DNA from: Corallococcus sp. NCRR
Lineage (GTDB): Bacteria; Myxococcota; Myxococcia; Myxococcales; Myxococcaceae
Assembly (NCBI RefSeq): GCF_026965535.1
Contig: NZ_CP114039.1
Location: 9,097,461-9,161,460 of the forward strand
Length of the DNA stretch: 64,000 bases
Reading direction: 5' to 3'
This document shows, piece after piece, positions 8,771-17,032 of the stretch; position 1 is the first letter of the stretch; each line of letters begins with the position of its first letter. A program made the position numbers and the translations under genes. The notes beneath the pieces were generated by a model. That model was not told the DNA's origin. It made no database searches and was given only the letters and a program-made list of their open reading frames with translations.

Positions 8771-9277
8771 TCAAGCGCTCCGTGTGAGGCCCTCCGTCTC
8801 CAGCGCCTGCGAGGCACGGCGAGGCGAGAGCACCTCGAAGGGCAGCCGCCGCCCACCGCCCATGGACAGCACGCGCTGGTCCTTGCTCACCAGCCATGAA
8901 GCCCCCGCGCGCGCCGCCAGTTCCAGGAACTTCTGATCATCCCGGTCCCGGCACGGCGGCAGCTCCACCGGAGCGCCCTCCCCGTCCGCCACGCGCACGA
9001 GCGCGCCGTACGCGTCGCGCACCGTCCGCTGCGCGTCCGCCGTCAGCTTGAACGAGGGATAGGCGAGCACCAGCGCCAGCTCCTTCAGCGTGTGCCGGTC
9101 CGCCCACGCCGTCAGCGCACCCGAGCGCAGCGCCCGCGCCAGCGGCCGCGTGAAGACGTCATCAAAGACGAACACGTCCAGCACCACGTTGGTGTCCAAC
9201 ACCACGGAACGAATGGCAGTCGCAGCGGAAGGCGTCTTCACGGTGACAGAACTTTCCGTCACCAACACCGCTGACAC
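8771..9277 (-). CDS. PIN-domain ribonuclease-like protein
   Basis: The protein has 168 residues. VVLDTNVVLDVF (Asp28, Asn30) is the first acidic motif of PIN nucleases, and CRDRDDQKFLELAARAGASW plus VSKDQRVL gives the later acidic cluster. This matches the COG1569 type of predicted toxin-like PIN proteins. PIN domains cleave RNA with Mg or Mn. No small antitoxin gene is visible on either side, so it is either an orphan or not a toxin. The gene is divergent from the CAP lipoprotein. Confidence 0.75.
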   Translation of the reverse strand: MSAVLVTESSVTVKTPSAATAIRSVVLDTNVVLDVFVFDDVFTRPLARALRSGALTAWADRHTLKELALVLAYPSFKLTADAQRTVRDAYGALVRVADGEGAPVELPPCRDRDDQKFLELAARAGASWLVSKDQRVLSMGGGRRLPFEVLSPRRASQALETEGLTRSA

Positions 9278-9404
9278 AACCCCGCCCTTTCACGCGTCAA
9301 TCACAATACACGCAGGGTCCATGGCAGAAACCAGGAATCACCGACAAGAATGCATCTCGCTGACCCCTCCCCCTGGCCGGCCCCCGCCGGCGAAAGGTCT
9401 GTCC

Positions 9405-10019
9405 ATGAAGCCCTCGTCCCGTTCGCTGTGTCTGACGTTGCTGAGCGCCGCTGCCCTGCTGGGCGGCTGTGGAGGCGAGGAGGCGCCCACGCCGCAAGGG
9501 GAAGGGGTCGTGGTGCCGCCGGTCCAGACGGAGGTCGCCGGCAACGGGCTGAGCGCGAGCGCCGCGTATTGCGACGACGTGACGACCTGGGATCCCGCCT
9601 GGGTGCAGTTCGAGACCGACGTGCTCACGCTCATCAACCAGCGCCGCGCGGCGGGAGCCACCTGTGGCGGCGTGGCGAAGCCGGCGGTGGGCGCGCTCAC
9701 GCTGGACACGAAGCTGCGCTGCGCGGCGCGCAAGCACTCCAAGGACATGGGCACGAACAACTTCTTCAGCCACACGGGCTCCAACGGCTCCACGCCATGG
9801 CAGCGCATGGCGTCCGCGGGCTACAGCTACCGGACGGCGGCGGAGAACATCGCCGCGGGCTACGGCACCGCGCAGGCGGTGGTGGACGGCTGGATGGCCA
9901 GCACGGGCCATTGCAACAACATCATGAACGGTGCGCTGAAGCAGACGGGCATTGGCTACTACAACGCGCCGTCCAGCACGTACCGCGCGTACTGGACGCA
10001 GGACTTCGGCACGCCGTAG
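9405..10019 (+). CDS. CAP-domain (SCP/PR1-like) lipoprotein
   Basis: The protein has 204 residues from the ATG at 9405, which starts a lipoprotein signal peptide with Cys22 in LLGGCGG. The open frame extends further upstream but only through sequence antisense to the PIN gene. The CAP domain spans about 65-204: LINQRRAAGATCGG, a conserved His in RKHSKDMGTNNFFSHTGSNG, GYSYRTAAENIAAGY and GHCNNIMNGALKQTGIGYY. Bacterial CAP proteins are secreted, and their activity is mostly unknown. Four Cys residues could form disulfides outside the cytoplasm. Confidence 0.88.
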   Translation: MKPSSRSLCLTLLSAAALLGGCGGEEAPTPQGEGVVVPPVQTEVAGNGLSASAAYCDDVTTWDPAWVQFETDVLTLINQRRAAGATCGGVAKPAVGALTLDTKLRCAARKHSKDMGTNNFFSHTGSNGSTPWQRMASAGYSYRTAAENIAAGYGTAQAVVDGWMASTGHCNNIMNGALKQTGIGYYNAPSSTYRAYWTQDFGTP

Positions 10020-10056
10020 TTCGCGCGAGAGGGCGGAGGGCTATGCTCCGCGGCCC

Positions 10057-11247
10057 ATGCCCTCCCCCTTCGCCGAGCACTTCCCCGCCCTGCGGTCTGG
10101 CTTCAGCTACCTGGACAACGCGGCGGGGGCGCAGGTGCCCACGCATTGCATCGACGCCATCCATCAACTCCTGACGGGTGGCAGCTGCAACGTGGGCCAG
10201 CCCTACCCCGCCTCCCGCGTGGCCACGGCGCTCAAGGCCCGGGCGCGCGAGGAGACGGCGGAGTTCCTGAACTGCCGGCCCGACGAGGTCATGCTCGGGC
10301 CCAGCGCCACCGCGCTCACCTTCCAGGTGGGCCGGGCCGTCTCACGCCTCTTCAAGCCGGGCGACGAGGTGGTCATCTCCGAGCTGGAGCACGAATCCAA
10401 CGCGGCCCCGTGGCGCGCGCTGGAGGCGCAGGGCGTGAAGGTGACGACCTGGCGCGCGAGCTGGCCGGAGGGGCGGCTGGAGGCCTCCGAGCTGCGCGAG
10501 CTCGTCACGCCGCGCACGCGGCTGGTGGCGGTGTCCGCGGCGGCGAACTCCGTGGGCGCGACGCCGGACGTGGCCGCGGCGGCGGAGGTGGCGCACGGCG
10601 TGGGCGCGTGGCTGTTCGTGGACGCGGTGCACTCCAGTCCGCATCACCTGCCGGACGTGCGCGCGTGGGGCGCGGACTTCGCGGTGTTCTCTCCGTACAA
10701 GGTCTTCGGTCCGCACCTGGGCAGTCTGTTCGTGCGGCGCGAGCTGCTCGCGGGGCTGCCGGCGGACAAGCTGTGGTTCATGCCGGATGACGGTCCGCAG
10801 AAGTTCGAGCCGGGCACGGCGAACCACGAGGGCTGGGCCGGATGGCTGGGCTCGCTGCGCTACCTGCGCGAAGTGCTGGGCGGTGGCCAGCCGGGACGCG
10901 AGGGATTGACGCGGGCCTTCCAGCACATCGCGCAACTGGAGCAGCCGCTGCTGGAGGCCACGCTGGAGCAACTGTCCCGCCATCCGCGCGTGCACCTCTA
11001 CGGGCCGAAGACGTCCGCCGGGCGCGTGGCCACGTTCTGTTTCAACGTGACCGGCCTGTCACCGCGCGCCGTGGCCGAGCACCTGGCAGAACAGGGCGTG
11101 GGCGTCGCGGCGGGGCACTACTACGCGACGATGGCGGCCCAGGCGCTGGGGCTCATGCCTGACGGCGCGGTGCGCGCGTCGTTGCTCCACTACAACACGG
11201 CGGAGGACGTGGGCCGGCTGCTCGCGGCGTTGGACTCGCTTCCCTGA
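10057..11247 (+). CDS. Class V aminotransferase / cysteine-desulfurase-like PLP enzyme
   Basis: The protein has 396 residues from the ATG at 10057. YLDNAAGAQVP near the N terminus, ELEHESNAAPW, VDAVHSSPHH (Asp189, pyridine-nitrogen partner) and SPYKVFGPHLG (Lys215, Schiff-base lysine) are the class V PLP signatures. The motif FEPGTANHEGWAG is typical of the SufS-like/VC1184 subgroup of predicted cysteine desulfurases. No catalytic Cys loop (RxGxHCA) is seen at the usual site: the equivalent reads VAAGHYYA. Sulfur transfer is therefore doubtful, and another elimination or transamination reaction is equally likely. No isc or suf genes are adjacent. Confidence 0.85.
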   Translation: MPSPFAEHFPALRSGFSYLDNAAGAQVPTHCIDAIHQLLTGGSCNVGQPYPASRVATALKARAREETAEFLNCRPDEVMLGPSATALTFQVGRAVSRLFKPGDEVVISELEHESNAAPWRALEAQGVKVTTWRASWPEGRLEASELRELVTPRTRLVAVSAAANSVGATPDVAAAAEVAHGVGAWLFVDAVHSSPHHLPDVRAWGADFAVFSPYKVFGPHLGSLFVRRELLAGLPADKLWFMPDDGPQKFEPGTANHEGWAGWLGSLRYLREVLGGGQPGREGLTRAFQHIAQLEQPLLEATLEQLSRHPRVHLYGPKTSAGRVATFCFNVTGLSPRAVAEHLAEQGVGVAAGHYYATMAAQALGLMPDGAVRASLLHYNTAEDVGRLLAALDSLP

Positions 11248-11583
11248 TGCCGGGAGCCCCCCGCAGGTTGGCGGGAGAAGGTCTACACGTCGCTGCCCCA
11301 GGGCGTCCGCTCCTCGCGGAGACGCCGGGGTATCCGTATGTCGAGCGCGTCGTCCACGGCGCCTGAGCGCCGCCATCGCCCCAGGGGCGGGCCAGGCTGG
11401 CCGCCCGGTCCAGGCCTCCGACCGCGGGCGGGGGCGCCCGCATGTCCTCCCATTCATAGACATGAAGGGCCTCGTGCTCACCGCGGGAGGCATTCCCAGC
11501 AGTCACACGGACACGCTCGGGGCATGCCAGTACCAGTACGCCCCGGGCATCACTGACTCAATTCCTCACCCGGAGCCATTTCG
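11248..11583. other. Intergenic region without a supported gene
   Basis: The 336 bp between the PLP enzyme and thioredoxin hold only short frames without family features. A CGGAG ribosome site precedes the thioredoxin ATG. Nothing else convincing was seen. Confidence 0.5.
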
Positions 11584-11904
11584 ATGCCAATCAACGCGAC
11601 GACGGATGCGACGTTCCAGCAGGATGTCTTGGATTGCGCCCCCCCTGTCATGGTGTATTTCTGGGCCCCCTGGTGCGGGCCCTGCCGGATGATGGCCCCC
11701 GTCCTGGAGGAAATCGGGATGGAGTACACGGACAGGGCCCGGGTCTTGAAGCTCGACACGGATGAGAACCCCATTGTCGCGTCGCGGTTCGGCATCCGGT
11801 CCATCCCCACGACCCTGGTCTTCAAGGGCGGCCAGTTGGTGGACAGCGTCATCGGCGCCGTGCCCAAGGCGAGCCTGACCCAGGCGCTCGAAAAGTACCT
11901 TTGA
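11584..11904 (+). CDS. trxA: Thioredoxin
   Basis: The 106-residue single-domain protein has the active site [17 protein letters not shown] (Cys31, Cys34), the cis-Pro loop [14 protein letters not shown] and the usual total length. It is a cytoplasmic dithiol-disulfide reductant for enzymes and protein repair. It has no signal peptide. It is a lone gene, convergent with the RhtA-like gene. Whether it is the main thioredoxin of the cell or one of several cannot be told. Confidence 0.95.
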   Translation: MPINATTDATFQQDVLDCAPPVMVYFWAPWCGPCRMMAPVLEEIGMEYTDRARVLKLDTDENPIVASRFGIRSIPTTLVFKGGQLVDSVIGAVPKASLTQALEKYL

Positions 11905-11965
11905 GTCCCAGCGCTGAGCGCCTTTGTCCCAAGGCCGCCAGGATGCGGATGGCGAAGAATCCTCC

Positions 11966-12850
11966 TCACGCCTCCAAGGGCGGAGGGGGCCGCTTCGCCG
12001 TCAGCGTCGCCCCGGCGGACGCCACGCTCACCAGCGCGACCGCCAGCCATTGCAGTGGGGTGAGCTGTTCGCGCAGGAACAGCCACCCCACCAATGTGGC
12101 CACCCCGGGCTCCAGGCTCATCAGGATGCCGAAGGTGCGGCTGGAGAGCTGCCCCAGCGCCAGCATCTCCAAGGTGTACGGCAGCGCGCTGGACAACAGC
12201 GCCACGCCCACGCCCGCGGCGAAGAGGCCCGGCGTCATCCGCTCCAGGTGGCCTTCGCGCATCATGAAGGGCAGCACCGTCAGCATGGCCACCACCATGC
12301 CCGCCGCCACGCCCTGCCCCTCCGGCACGCGGCGTGACAGCCTTCCGCCCGCCAGGATGTAGAGCGCCCAGCACGCCCCCGCCGTCAGCGCCAGCACCAC
12401 GCCCAGCGGATCCAACCCGCCGGGCGTCGCCGTCCACGGCGTAATCAACACGATGCCCGTCGCCGCGAAGAGCACCCACACGAAGTCCAACGCCTTGCGC
12501 GACCCCACCACCGCGAGCACGAAGGGCCCCACGAACTCCAGCGTCACCGCGAGCCCCAGCGGGATGCGCGCGATGGCCAGGTAGTACGTGAGGTTCATCA
12601 CGCCCAGCGCCACGCCATACGGCACCACCGCCGCCCACTGCGACCGCGTGTAGCGAAGCAGCGGCGGGCGGAAGAACGCCAGCAGCATCACCGACGCCAG
12701 CACCAACCGAAGGCCCGCGGCCCCCACCGCGCCCAGCACGGGGAAGAGCCCCTTCGCGAGCGCGGCGCCCCCCTGCACGCTCACCACGGCGATGAGGACC
12801 GCGGGGATGGGGGGCAGGGCTGGGACACGGCGTCCGGCGACTTCGCTCAT
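11966..12850 (-). CDS. rhtA: RhtA-like threonine/homoserine exporter (EamA/DMT superfamily)
   Basis: The 294-residue protein has about ten hydrophobic segments, the two-EamA-repeat layout of the drug/metabolite transporter superfamily. It shares long stretches with E. coli RhtA as remembered: VSVQGGAALAKGLFP, YGVALGVMNLTYYLAI, PLGLAVTLEFVGP, GACWALYILAG and SSALPYTLEMLAL with RTFGILMSLEP. RhtA exports threonine and homoserine from the cytoplasm across the inner membrane. The symbol rests on this motif-level match; substrate range here is inferred. Confidence 0.85.
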   Translation of the reverse strand: MSEVAGRRVPALPPIPAVLIAVVSVQGGAALAKGLFPVLGAVGAAGLRLVLASVMLLAFFRPPLLRYTRSQWAAVVPYGVALGVMNLTYYLAIARIPLGLAVTLEFVGPFVLAVVGSRKALDFVWVLFAATGIVLITPWTATPGGLDPLGVVLALTAGACWALYILAGGRLSRRVPEGQGVAAGMVVAMLTVLPFMMREGHLERMTPGLFAAGVGVALLSSALPYTLEMLALGQLSSRTFGILMSLEPGVATLVGWLFLREQLTPLQWLAVALVSVASAGATLTAKRPPPPLEA

Positions 12851-12908
12851 GGCGCGGCAATCTAGCCAGGGGGCCTCACGGATTCACGGGCGCACTCCAC
12901 GCCTTCGT

Positions 12909-13220
12909 TCACGGGAGCGCCCTGCGCATCCTGGGAGGGACGGGCCGCTCCGCCGCCACCACGGCCGCCAGGAGAGGTACTTGGAGCCCCTCGGAAACAA
13001 GCGACACGGGCTGCGCCTCACGCGGCTCGAGCCAGGGCGTCGGCGCCCTGCTCCGGCGTGCTCGAGAAAGGCTTCGCGAGCGCGTAGACGACATTTCCTG
13101 GTTGCGGCCGACAAGGGTCAGCGTCGCGCCGCGCCTGGCGAAGTCCTTCGCCGCCGCCTTGCCGATGCCGTCCGTCGCTCCGGTGATGAGCATCACCTTT
13201 CCCGCGAGGTCCTGCGCCAT
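12909..13220 (-). pseudogene. Remnant of a short-chain dehydrogenase/reductase (SDR) gene
   Basis: From the ATG at 13220 the frame encodes an SDR nucleotide-binding N terminus (KVMLITGATDGIGKAAAKDF, then TLTLVGRNQE). After about 40 codons it breaks. In another frame the next codons read VVYALAKPFSSTPEQGADAL, which matches the C-terminal end typical of retinol-dehydrogenase-like SDRs and then hits a stop at 13018. Some 170 central codons, including the catalytic YxxxK, are missing. So there is a large internal deletion plus a frameshift. The start overlaps the end of the VTT membrane gene by 28 bp, so this was the last gene of that operon. Confidence 0.75.
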
Positions 13221-13909
13221 GAGCCGCTCCAGGGTTTGAATGGGTGACGTCCGCGCTCGAAGAACCGGGCGAGCGCGGCGAAGAGCAGCGAGGCGGCGAG
13301 CAGGCCGCCGAGGATGGGCCACGCACCGGGCTGCATCCGCCCTGACGCGTCGAACATCTCATTCCCGAGGTAGCTCACGAGGAGCAGCGGCGGCACATAG
13401 CCGACCAACGAGCCCCAGAAGTGGGTCCAGAACCCCACCTTCGAGACGCCAAGGAACCCGTGGAGCACCTGCGGCATCCAGAGCACCAATCGAAGCACCA
13501 CGACGGTCTGGAAGGCGCGCTCCTCCAGTGCGTCGTCGTACTTGCGGAACCGCGCGGGGATGCGCGCGGAAACCCAGTCCTTCGCCACGAAGCGCGCGAA
13601 TGAGAAGCCGACCACGCTCGCGGCCATCGTCCCGATCATCGAGAGCGCGAAGGCGGTCCGCCACGGCCAGATCAACGGCGCCGCGACGATGAAGATCGAA
13701 CCGGGGACACCGAACGGCTGGAGCACCGTGTACGCGACGATGAACGCGAGGTAGCCCCAGGCCCCCAGCTCCACGAGCGTCTGGGCCAGGGCCTTCGGCT
13801 CGGAGAGCCACGCGAAGACGTCCAAGGACCAGGCGCCCCCGAGCACAAGGAGCACCAGCGCGATGACGCCGAACCTCGCGACTCGCAGCGAGCGAGCCGT
13901 CGCGCTCAC
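13193..13909 (-). CDS. VTT-domain (TVP38/TMEM64, DedA-like) membrane protein
   Basis: The protein has 238 residues from a GTG at 13909 that overlaps the stop of the gene before it as GTGA. The longer open frame lies antisense within that gene. Several membrane segments surround the VTT core: LQPFGVPGSIFIVAAPLIWP (a re-entrant loop with Pro and Gly), GFSFARFVAKDWV, and LVLWMPQVLHGFLGVSKVGFWTHF. VTT/DedA proteins are membrane scramblases or lipid-handling proteins. It is the third gene of a coupled tetR / NAD-binding / VTT / SDR operon. The last 28 bp overlap the SDR remnant. Confidence 0.8.
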   Translation of the reverse strand: MSATARSLRVARFGVIALVLLVLGGAWSLDVFAWLSEPKALAQTLVELGAWGYLAFIVAYTVLQPFGVPGSIFIVAAPLIWPWRTAFALSMIGTMAASVVGFSFARFVAKDWVSARIPARFRKYDDALEERAFQTVVVLRLVLWMPQVLHGFLGVSKVGFWTHFWGSLVGYVPPLLLVSYLGNEMFDASGRMQPGAWPILGGLLAASLLFAALARFFERGRHPFKPWSGSWRRTSRER

Positions 13910-14568
13910 GCGCCGACCCTGTTGATGTCGGCCGACTCGAGGATGAAGCGATCGGCCTTCCCTTCGACGACCCGCAGCATCGCGCGGCCGAGGATTTCGG
14001 AGGTGGTGAACAGGAATGGGAAGACGCGGATGAAGAACGGCATGAGCGGGTTCAGGGGCTTCATCAGGACCACCCCGACCTGATAGGCCCGCGTGCGGCT
14101 CCGGATGCCGGGGCCCGCGCGGATGAACCCGGGACGGACGGCGCCGGCATGGCGGAACGGCATGGACTTCAGCGCGCCCTCCACCCGCTGCCGGACGCGC
14201 GCCCACATCGAGCGCCCGCCAGCGCCACCCGCGGAGCAGTAGCAGAAGGAGAGTCCGGGGTTGAGCCGCAGGAGCGCTCGCGCCCAGACGAGCGTCAGCG
14301 CCTCGGTCAATCGGGCGTAGGCCGCCTCGTCCAGCCCCACCGAGCTGACACCAATCGCCCAGATGCAGGCGTCGTAGCCCACGAGCTGGTCTTCGATGGC
14401 GGCGAACTCGAAGAGGTCGGGCAGCAGCAGCTCACGCAGCTTCGGGTGCGTGACGCCACACGTCTGTCGCCCGATGCTCAGCACGGCTTCGACCTCGGAG
14501 GCATTGAGCGCTTCGCGCAGCGCGCCCGCTCCAACCATTCCGGTCGCACCGAAGAGGATGACTTTCAC
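13906..14568 (-). CDS. NAD(P)-binding epimerase-like protein
   Basis: The protein has 220 residues with a GTG start overlapping the tetR stop (GTGA). The Rossmann motif KVILFGATGMVGAGALREAL is at the N terminus. The middle part (YDACIWAIGVSSVGLDEAAY) and the absence of a clear YxxxK catalytic pair are typical of the atypical, NAD(P)-binding Rossmann proteins found beside TetR regulators. It may bind the cofactor without classical SDR chemistry. It lies second in the four-gene operon; the substrate is unknown. Confidence 0.8.
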   Translation of the reverse strand: MKVILFGATGMVGAGALREALNASEVEAVLSIGRQTCGVTHPKLRELLLPDLFEFAAIEDQLVGYDACIWAIGVSSVGLDEAAYARLTEALTLVWARALLRLNPGLSFCYCSAGGAGGRSMWARVRQRVEGALKSMPFRHAGAVRPGFIRAGPGIRSRTRAYQVGVVLMKPLNPLMPFFIRVFPFLFTTSEILGRAMLRVVEGKADRFILESADINRVGA

Positions 14569-15134
14569 TTCCGCCTCCCCTTCTCCTTCGCGGGAGGGGC
14601 GAAGCGCGCCGCGAGGAGCGCTGTTCGCTGCTCCAGCACCGCCGTGCCGGGCTCGTCCGCGAGGAGCCCGTCGAGCGCGAGGAGGAAGACCTCGGCGCTC
14701 GCCTCATCTCCCAGGATGGAGGCCACGCACCGCAGCGCGACCTTGCGATGGAGCGCGTCGGTCTCGGGGTCGATCCGCTCGCAGGCCGCGAGGAACTCGC
14801 CCCCCATCGGCGTCCCGACCATCTCCGCCCAGGGCTCGATCACCATCACGCGGCAGACGTCGAGCAAGCGCTCATACGGCGTGCGGTCCGGCGCGTTCGC
14901 CGCCTGCGTCGCCAAAGGATGGCGCGACACCAGCCATTCCACGAAGACAGCCCGGAAGATGTCTTCTTTGTCCTTGAAGACCCGGTAGAGCAGCGTGCGC
15001 GAGAGGTGCGCCCGTTTGGCGATGTCCTCGAACGACGTCTTCGCGAAGCCGAAGTTGAGGAAACACCACCGCGCGGCGAGCAGGATCTTCGCTCGGCGCG
15101 CGGCGGTCTCGTCTTCCGTCATCGTCGTCACCAT
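14565..15134 (-). CDS. TetR-family repressor heading an operon
   Basis: The protein has 189 residues from the first ATG/Met of MVTTMTEDETAARR at 15134 (a second Met is at 15122). The helix-turn-helix is at about 25-65: FAKTSFEDIAKRAHLSRTLLYRVF. The C-terminal domain is the ligand part and is not recognisable. It is co-transcribed with the epimerase-like and VTT genes through a 4-bp GTGA overlap, so it probably represses its own operon. A TTGACA -35 box and an inverted repeat lie just upstream (see 15145-15169). Confidence 0.88.
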   Translation of the reverse strand: MVTTMTEDETAARRAKILLAARWCFLNFGFAKTSFEDIAKRAHLSRTLLYRVFKDKEDIFRAVFVEWLVSRHPLATQAANAPDRTPYERLLDVCRVMVIEPWAEMVGTPMGGEFLAACERIDPETDALHRKVALRCVASILGDEASAEVFLLALDGLLADEPGTAVLEQRTALLAARFAPPAKEKGRRK

Positions 15135-15144
15135 GCGGACACTG

Positions 15145-15169
15145 TGACAACGGACGCATTTTTTGTCAA
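15145..15169 (-). promoter_or_regulatory. Promoter and candidate operator of the tetR operon
   Basis: On the minus strand a consensus TTGACA (15169-15164) is followed after 17 bp by CACAGT as a weak -10. The inverted repeat TGACAA (15145-15150) / TTGTCA (15163-15168) covers the same stretch, a position where TetR binding would block polymerase. The -35 box also overlaps the stop codon (15166-15168) of the DUF4173 gene, so the upstream gene and this promoter are packed together. Confidence 0.5.
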
Positions 15170-16731
15170 TTCGACCCATCAGGGCCGGGCGAACTCCAGG
15201 CTCCTGACCGCAGCAGCGCCCGGCGGGCGAGGAAGCGGGAGACATTCCACTCCGGGACCGAGTCCCGCTGGGACAGCCGCTCCCGGTGCTCCCTCAGCAC
15301 GGTCTCCAGACGCCACTGGTCCCCATTCTGGAGAGTGGAGGCCGCCTGGACCAGCCCGGGCACGGCGTCCGCGGACAAATCGAAGAACATCTCGGTGTCC
15401 AGCGAACCACCGGTGCGTGCGGTCCGCTCCAGGTTGTGGCGGACAATGAAGACCTCCGGGTTGAGGAAGTTGAGCACCAGCACCGAGCCCAGGGCCGTGG
15501 CGAAGGCGCCCACCGCGAAGCGCTCCGGCTTCCACCACAGCGTCACAGCGCGCCAGGCGAGCGCCGCGCCCAGCGCCACCATGAAGACGTGCGTGTGCAC
15601 GCGCAGCAGCGTGTAGCCGAATGCGTCCTCGTACAGCGACAGGCGCCGCATCGCGGAGGCGAGGATGATGAGCGTCAGCACCACCATCAGCGACGTGCTC
15701 GCGCGGAAGACGGTCTGCGCCACGCGCGTCTCGCGCCGCGTCCAGCGCGTCAGGGCCATCACCAGCGCCAGCGTCAGCGAGGCGACGACCACCAGTTCAA
15801 AGAAGCCGCGCCGCGCGTACTCCGCGAAGGTGTAGCCAGCCGCGGGCGACGACGCGTCACCGACGAACAGGTACGCCACCTGGAAGGCCGCGAAGACGAA
15901 GAACAGCGCGTTCACGGCGAAGATGAGCGTGAGCGCCTCAATCAGCCCCAGGCGCGGCGTGGCCGGCGTCACCTCCGCGTCCCCCAGTTCCTTCGTGGCG
16001 CGGCGGCGCAGCGCATGCCCCAGCACCCCCGCCGCGACGCACGCGCCAAACGCCACGCCGATGCCGCGCCCCACCAGCCGCTCCAGGTCCAGGTCGAACG
16101 ACAGCAGCCGCTGCACGGTGGAGGAGAAGACGCCGTCCGCGGATTGCAGCAGCACCCCGAACACCAGCAGCACCGGCAGCGCCAGCAGCAGGCCGCGCGA
16201 CAGCCCCCCCAGCAGGCGCGAGTGGGTCTTGAGCCCGCCCACGTTCACGCCGTCCCGGACGAGCACCGGCGGATAGAGCAGGCTCTGCGCGGCGGAGCCG
16301 AAGAAGACGAGGAGGTAGTCAGCGAGGCCCAGCCGCTGCACGCGGCCCGCGGCCCAGAAGTGCGAGAGCATCATCAGCAGCACGGCCGCGGTCATCACGT
16401 TGAGCGCCAGCAGCCAGGAGCTGTCCCGCACCGCCACGAAGACGCTGACCAGGCCCAGCGGCGCCAGCAGCCACGCGTTGGGCCGGGCCCGCTGCCAGCC
16501 TTCACGTCCGCCCAGCCACGCGAGTGCGCCGACCAGGGCCGCCACCAGCAACGGGAAGCCCAGGCCCCAGCGAGCCCTGTCGAGCAGGACCTCCGCGAGC
16601 ACGCCCAGGGCCAGCGACGCCGCCAGCGTCCGGCGCGGGGCGCGCACCCAGGGCAGCAGCGGCCGGGCCGGTGCCGTGACAGTGGGAGCAGGAGAAGGAG
16701 GAAGCGGGGACATGGGAACGGACGGATTCAT
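15166..16731 (-). CDS. DUF4173 multi-pass membrane protein
   Basis: The protein has 521 residues from the ATG of MNPSVPMSPLPP at 16731. The frame continues upstream but without membrane or family features. About ten or more hydrophobic segments fill residues 35-440. A characteristic stretch is DYLLVFFGSAAQSLLYPP, followed by HTHVFMVALGAALAW and NPEVFIVRHNLERTARTG. The pattern fits DUF4173, related to DUF4153, integral membrane proteins of unknown role. The soluble C-terminal tail (FDLSADAVPGLVQAASTLQNG) is typical. Function is unknown. Confidence 0.75.
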   Translation of the reverse strand: MNPSVPMSPLPPSPAPTVTAPARPLLPWVRAPRRTLAASLALGVLAEVLLDRARWGLGFPLLVAALVGALAWLGGREGWQRARPNAWLLAPLGLVSVFVAVRDSSWLLALNVMTAAVLLMMLSHFWAAGRVQRLGLADYLLVFFGSAAQSLLYPPVLVRDGVNVGGLKTHSRLLGGLSRGLLLALPVLLVFGVLLQSADGVFSSTVQRLLSFDLDLERLVGRGIGVAFGACVAAGVLGHALRRRATKELGDAEVTPATPRLGLIEALTLIFAVNALFFVFAAFQVAYLFVGDASSPAAGYTFAEYARRGFFELVVVASLTLALVMALTRWTRRETRVAQTVFRASTSLMVVLTLIILASAMRRLSLYEDAFGYTLLRVHTHVFMVALGAALAWRAVTLWWKPERFAVGAFATALGSVLVLNFLNPEVFIVRHNLERTARTGGSLDTEMFFDLSADAVPGLVQAASTLQNGDQWRLETVLREHRERLSQRDSVPEWNVSRFLARRALLRSGAWSSPGPDGSN

Positions 16732-17032
16732 GGCGTCGGCACCTCGCGGGCGCGTCAGCACCCGGGACGACGCCAGGATGCACACGCCCGGTGGCACGGC
16801 CGGGGGCCTCGGGGGCGAGCGGTCGCGGAGCCACGCCGAACGGCGCCGGGTCTCCCGTGGCCGGTCGGCGCGTCCCGGGGCTGGAGCGGCGGAGGCAGTC
16901 CCACCCGGGGTCCGCATCACCTGGACCTGGAGTCCGCGCCCGGGACACAGAGGCGAGCCGCGCCGCGTCGCAGGACATGCCGGGCGGGTCCGCGCGGCGC
17001 CCGGGAAGACCCGATGGTAGGTTGCCGCCCCG
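16732..17032. other. Divergent intergenic region
   Basis: These 301 very GC-rich bases lie between the DUF4173 gene (minus) and the lipoprotein gene at 17033 (plus). Several frames are open, as expected for such composition, but none resembles a protein family. Promoters for both genes must lie here; no box was identified with confidence. Confidence 0.4.

Noticed and set aside
8771-9277. Toxin-antitoxin pair around the PIN protein
   Set aside because: No small partner gene is visible on either side, so a TA call is not supported.
11462-11692. 76-codon frame before and overlapping trxA
   Set aside because: It lacks a ribosome site and overlaps the well-supported thioredoxin in another frame.
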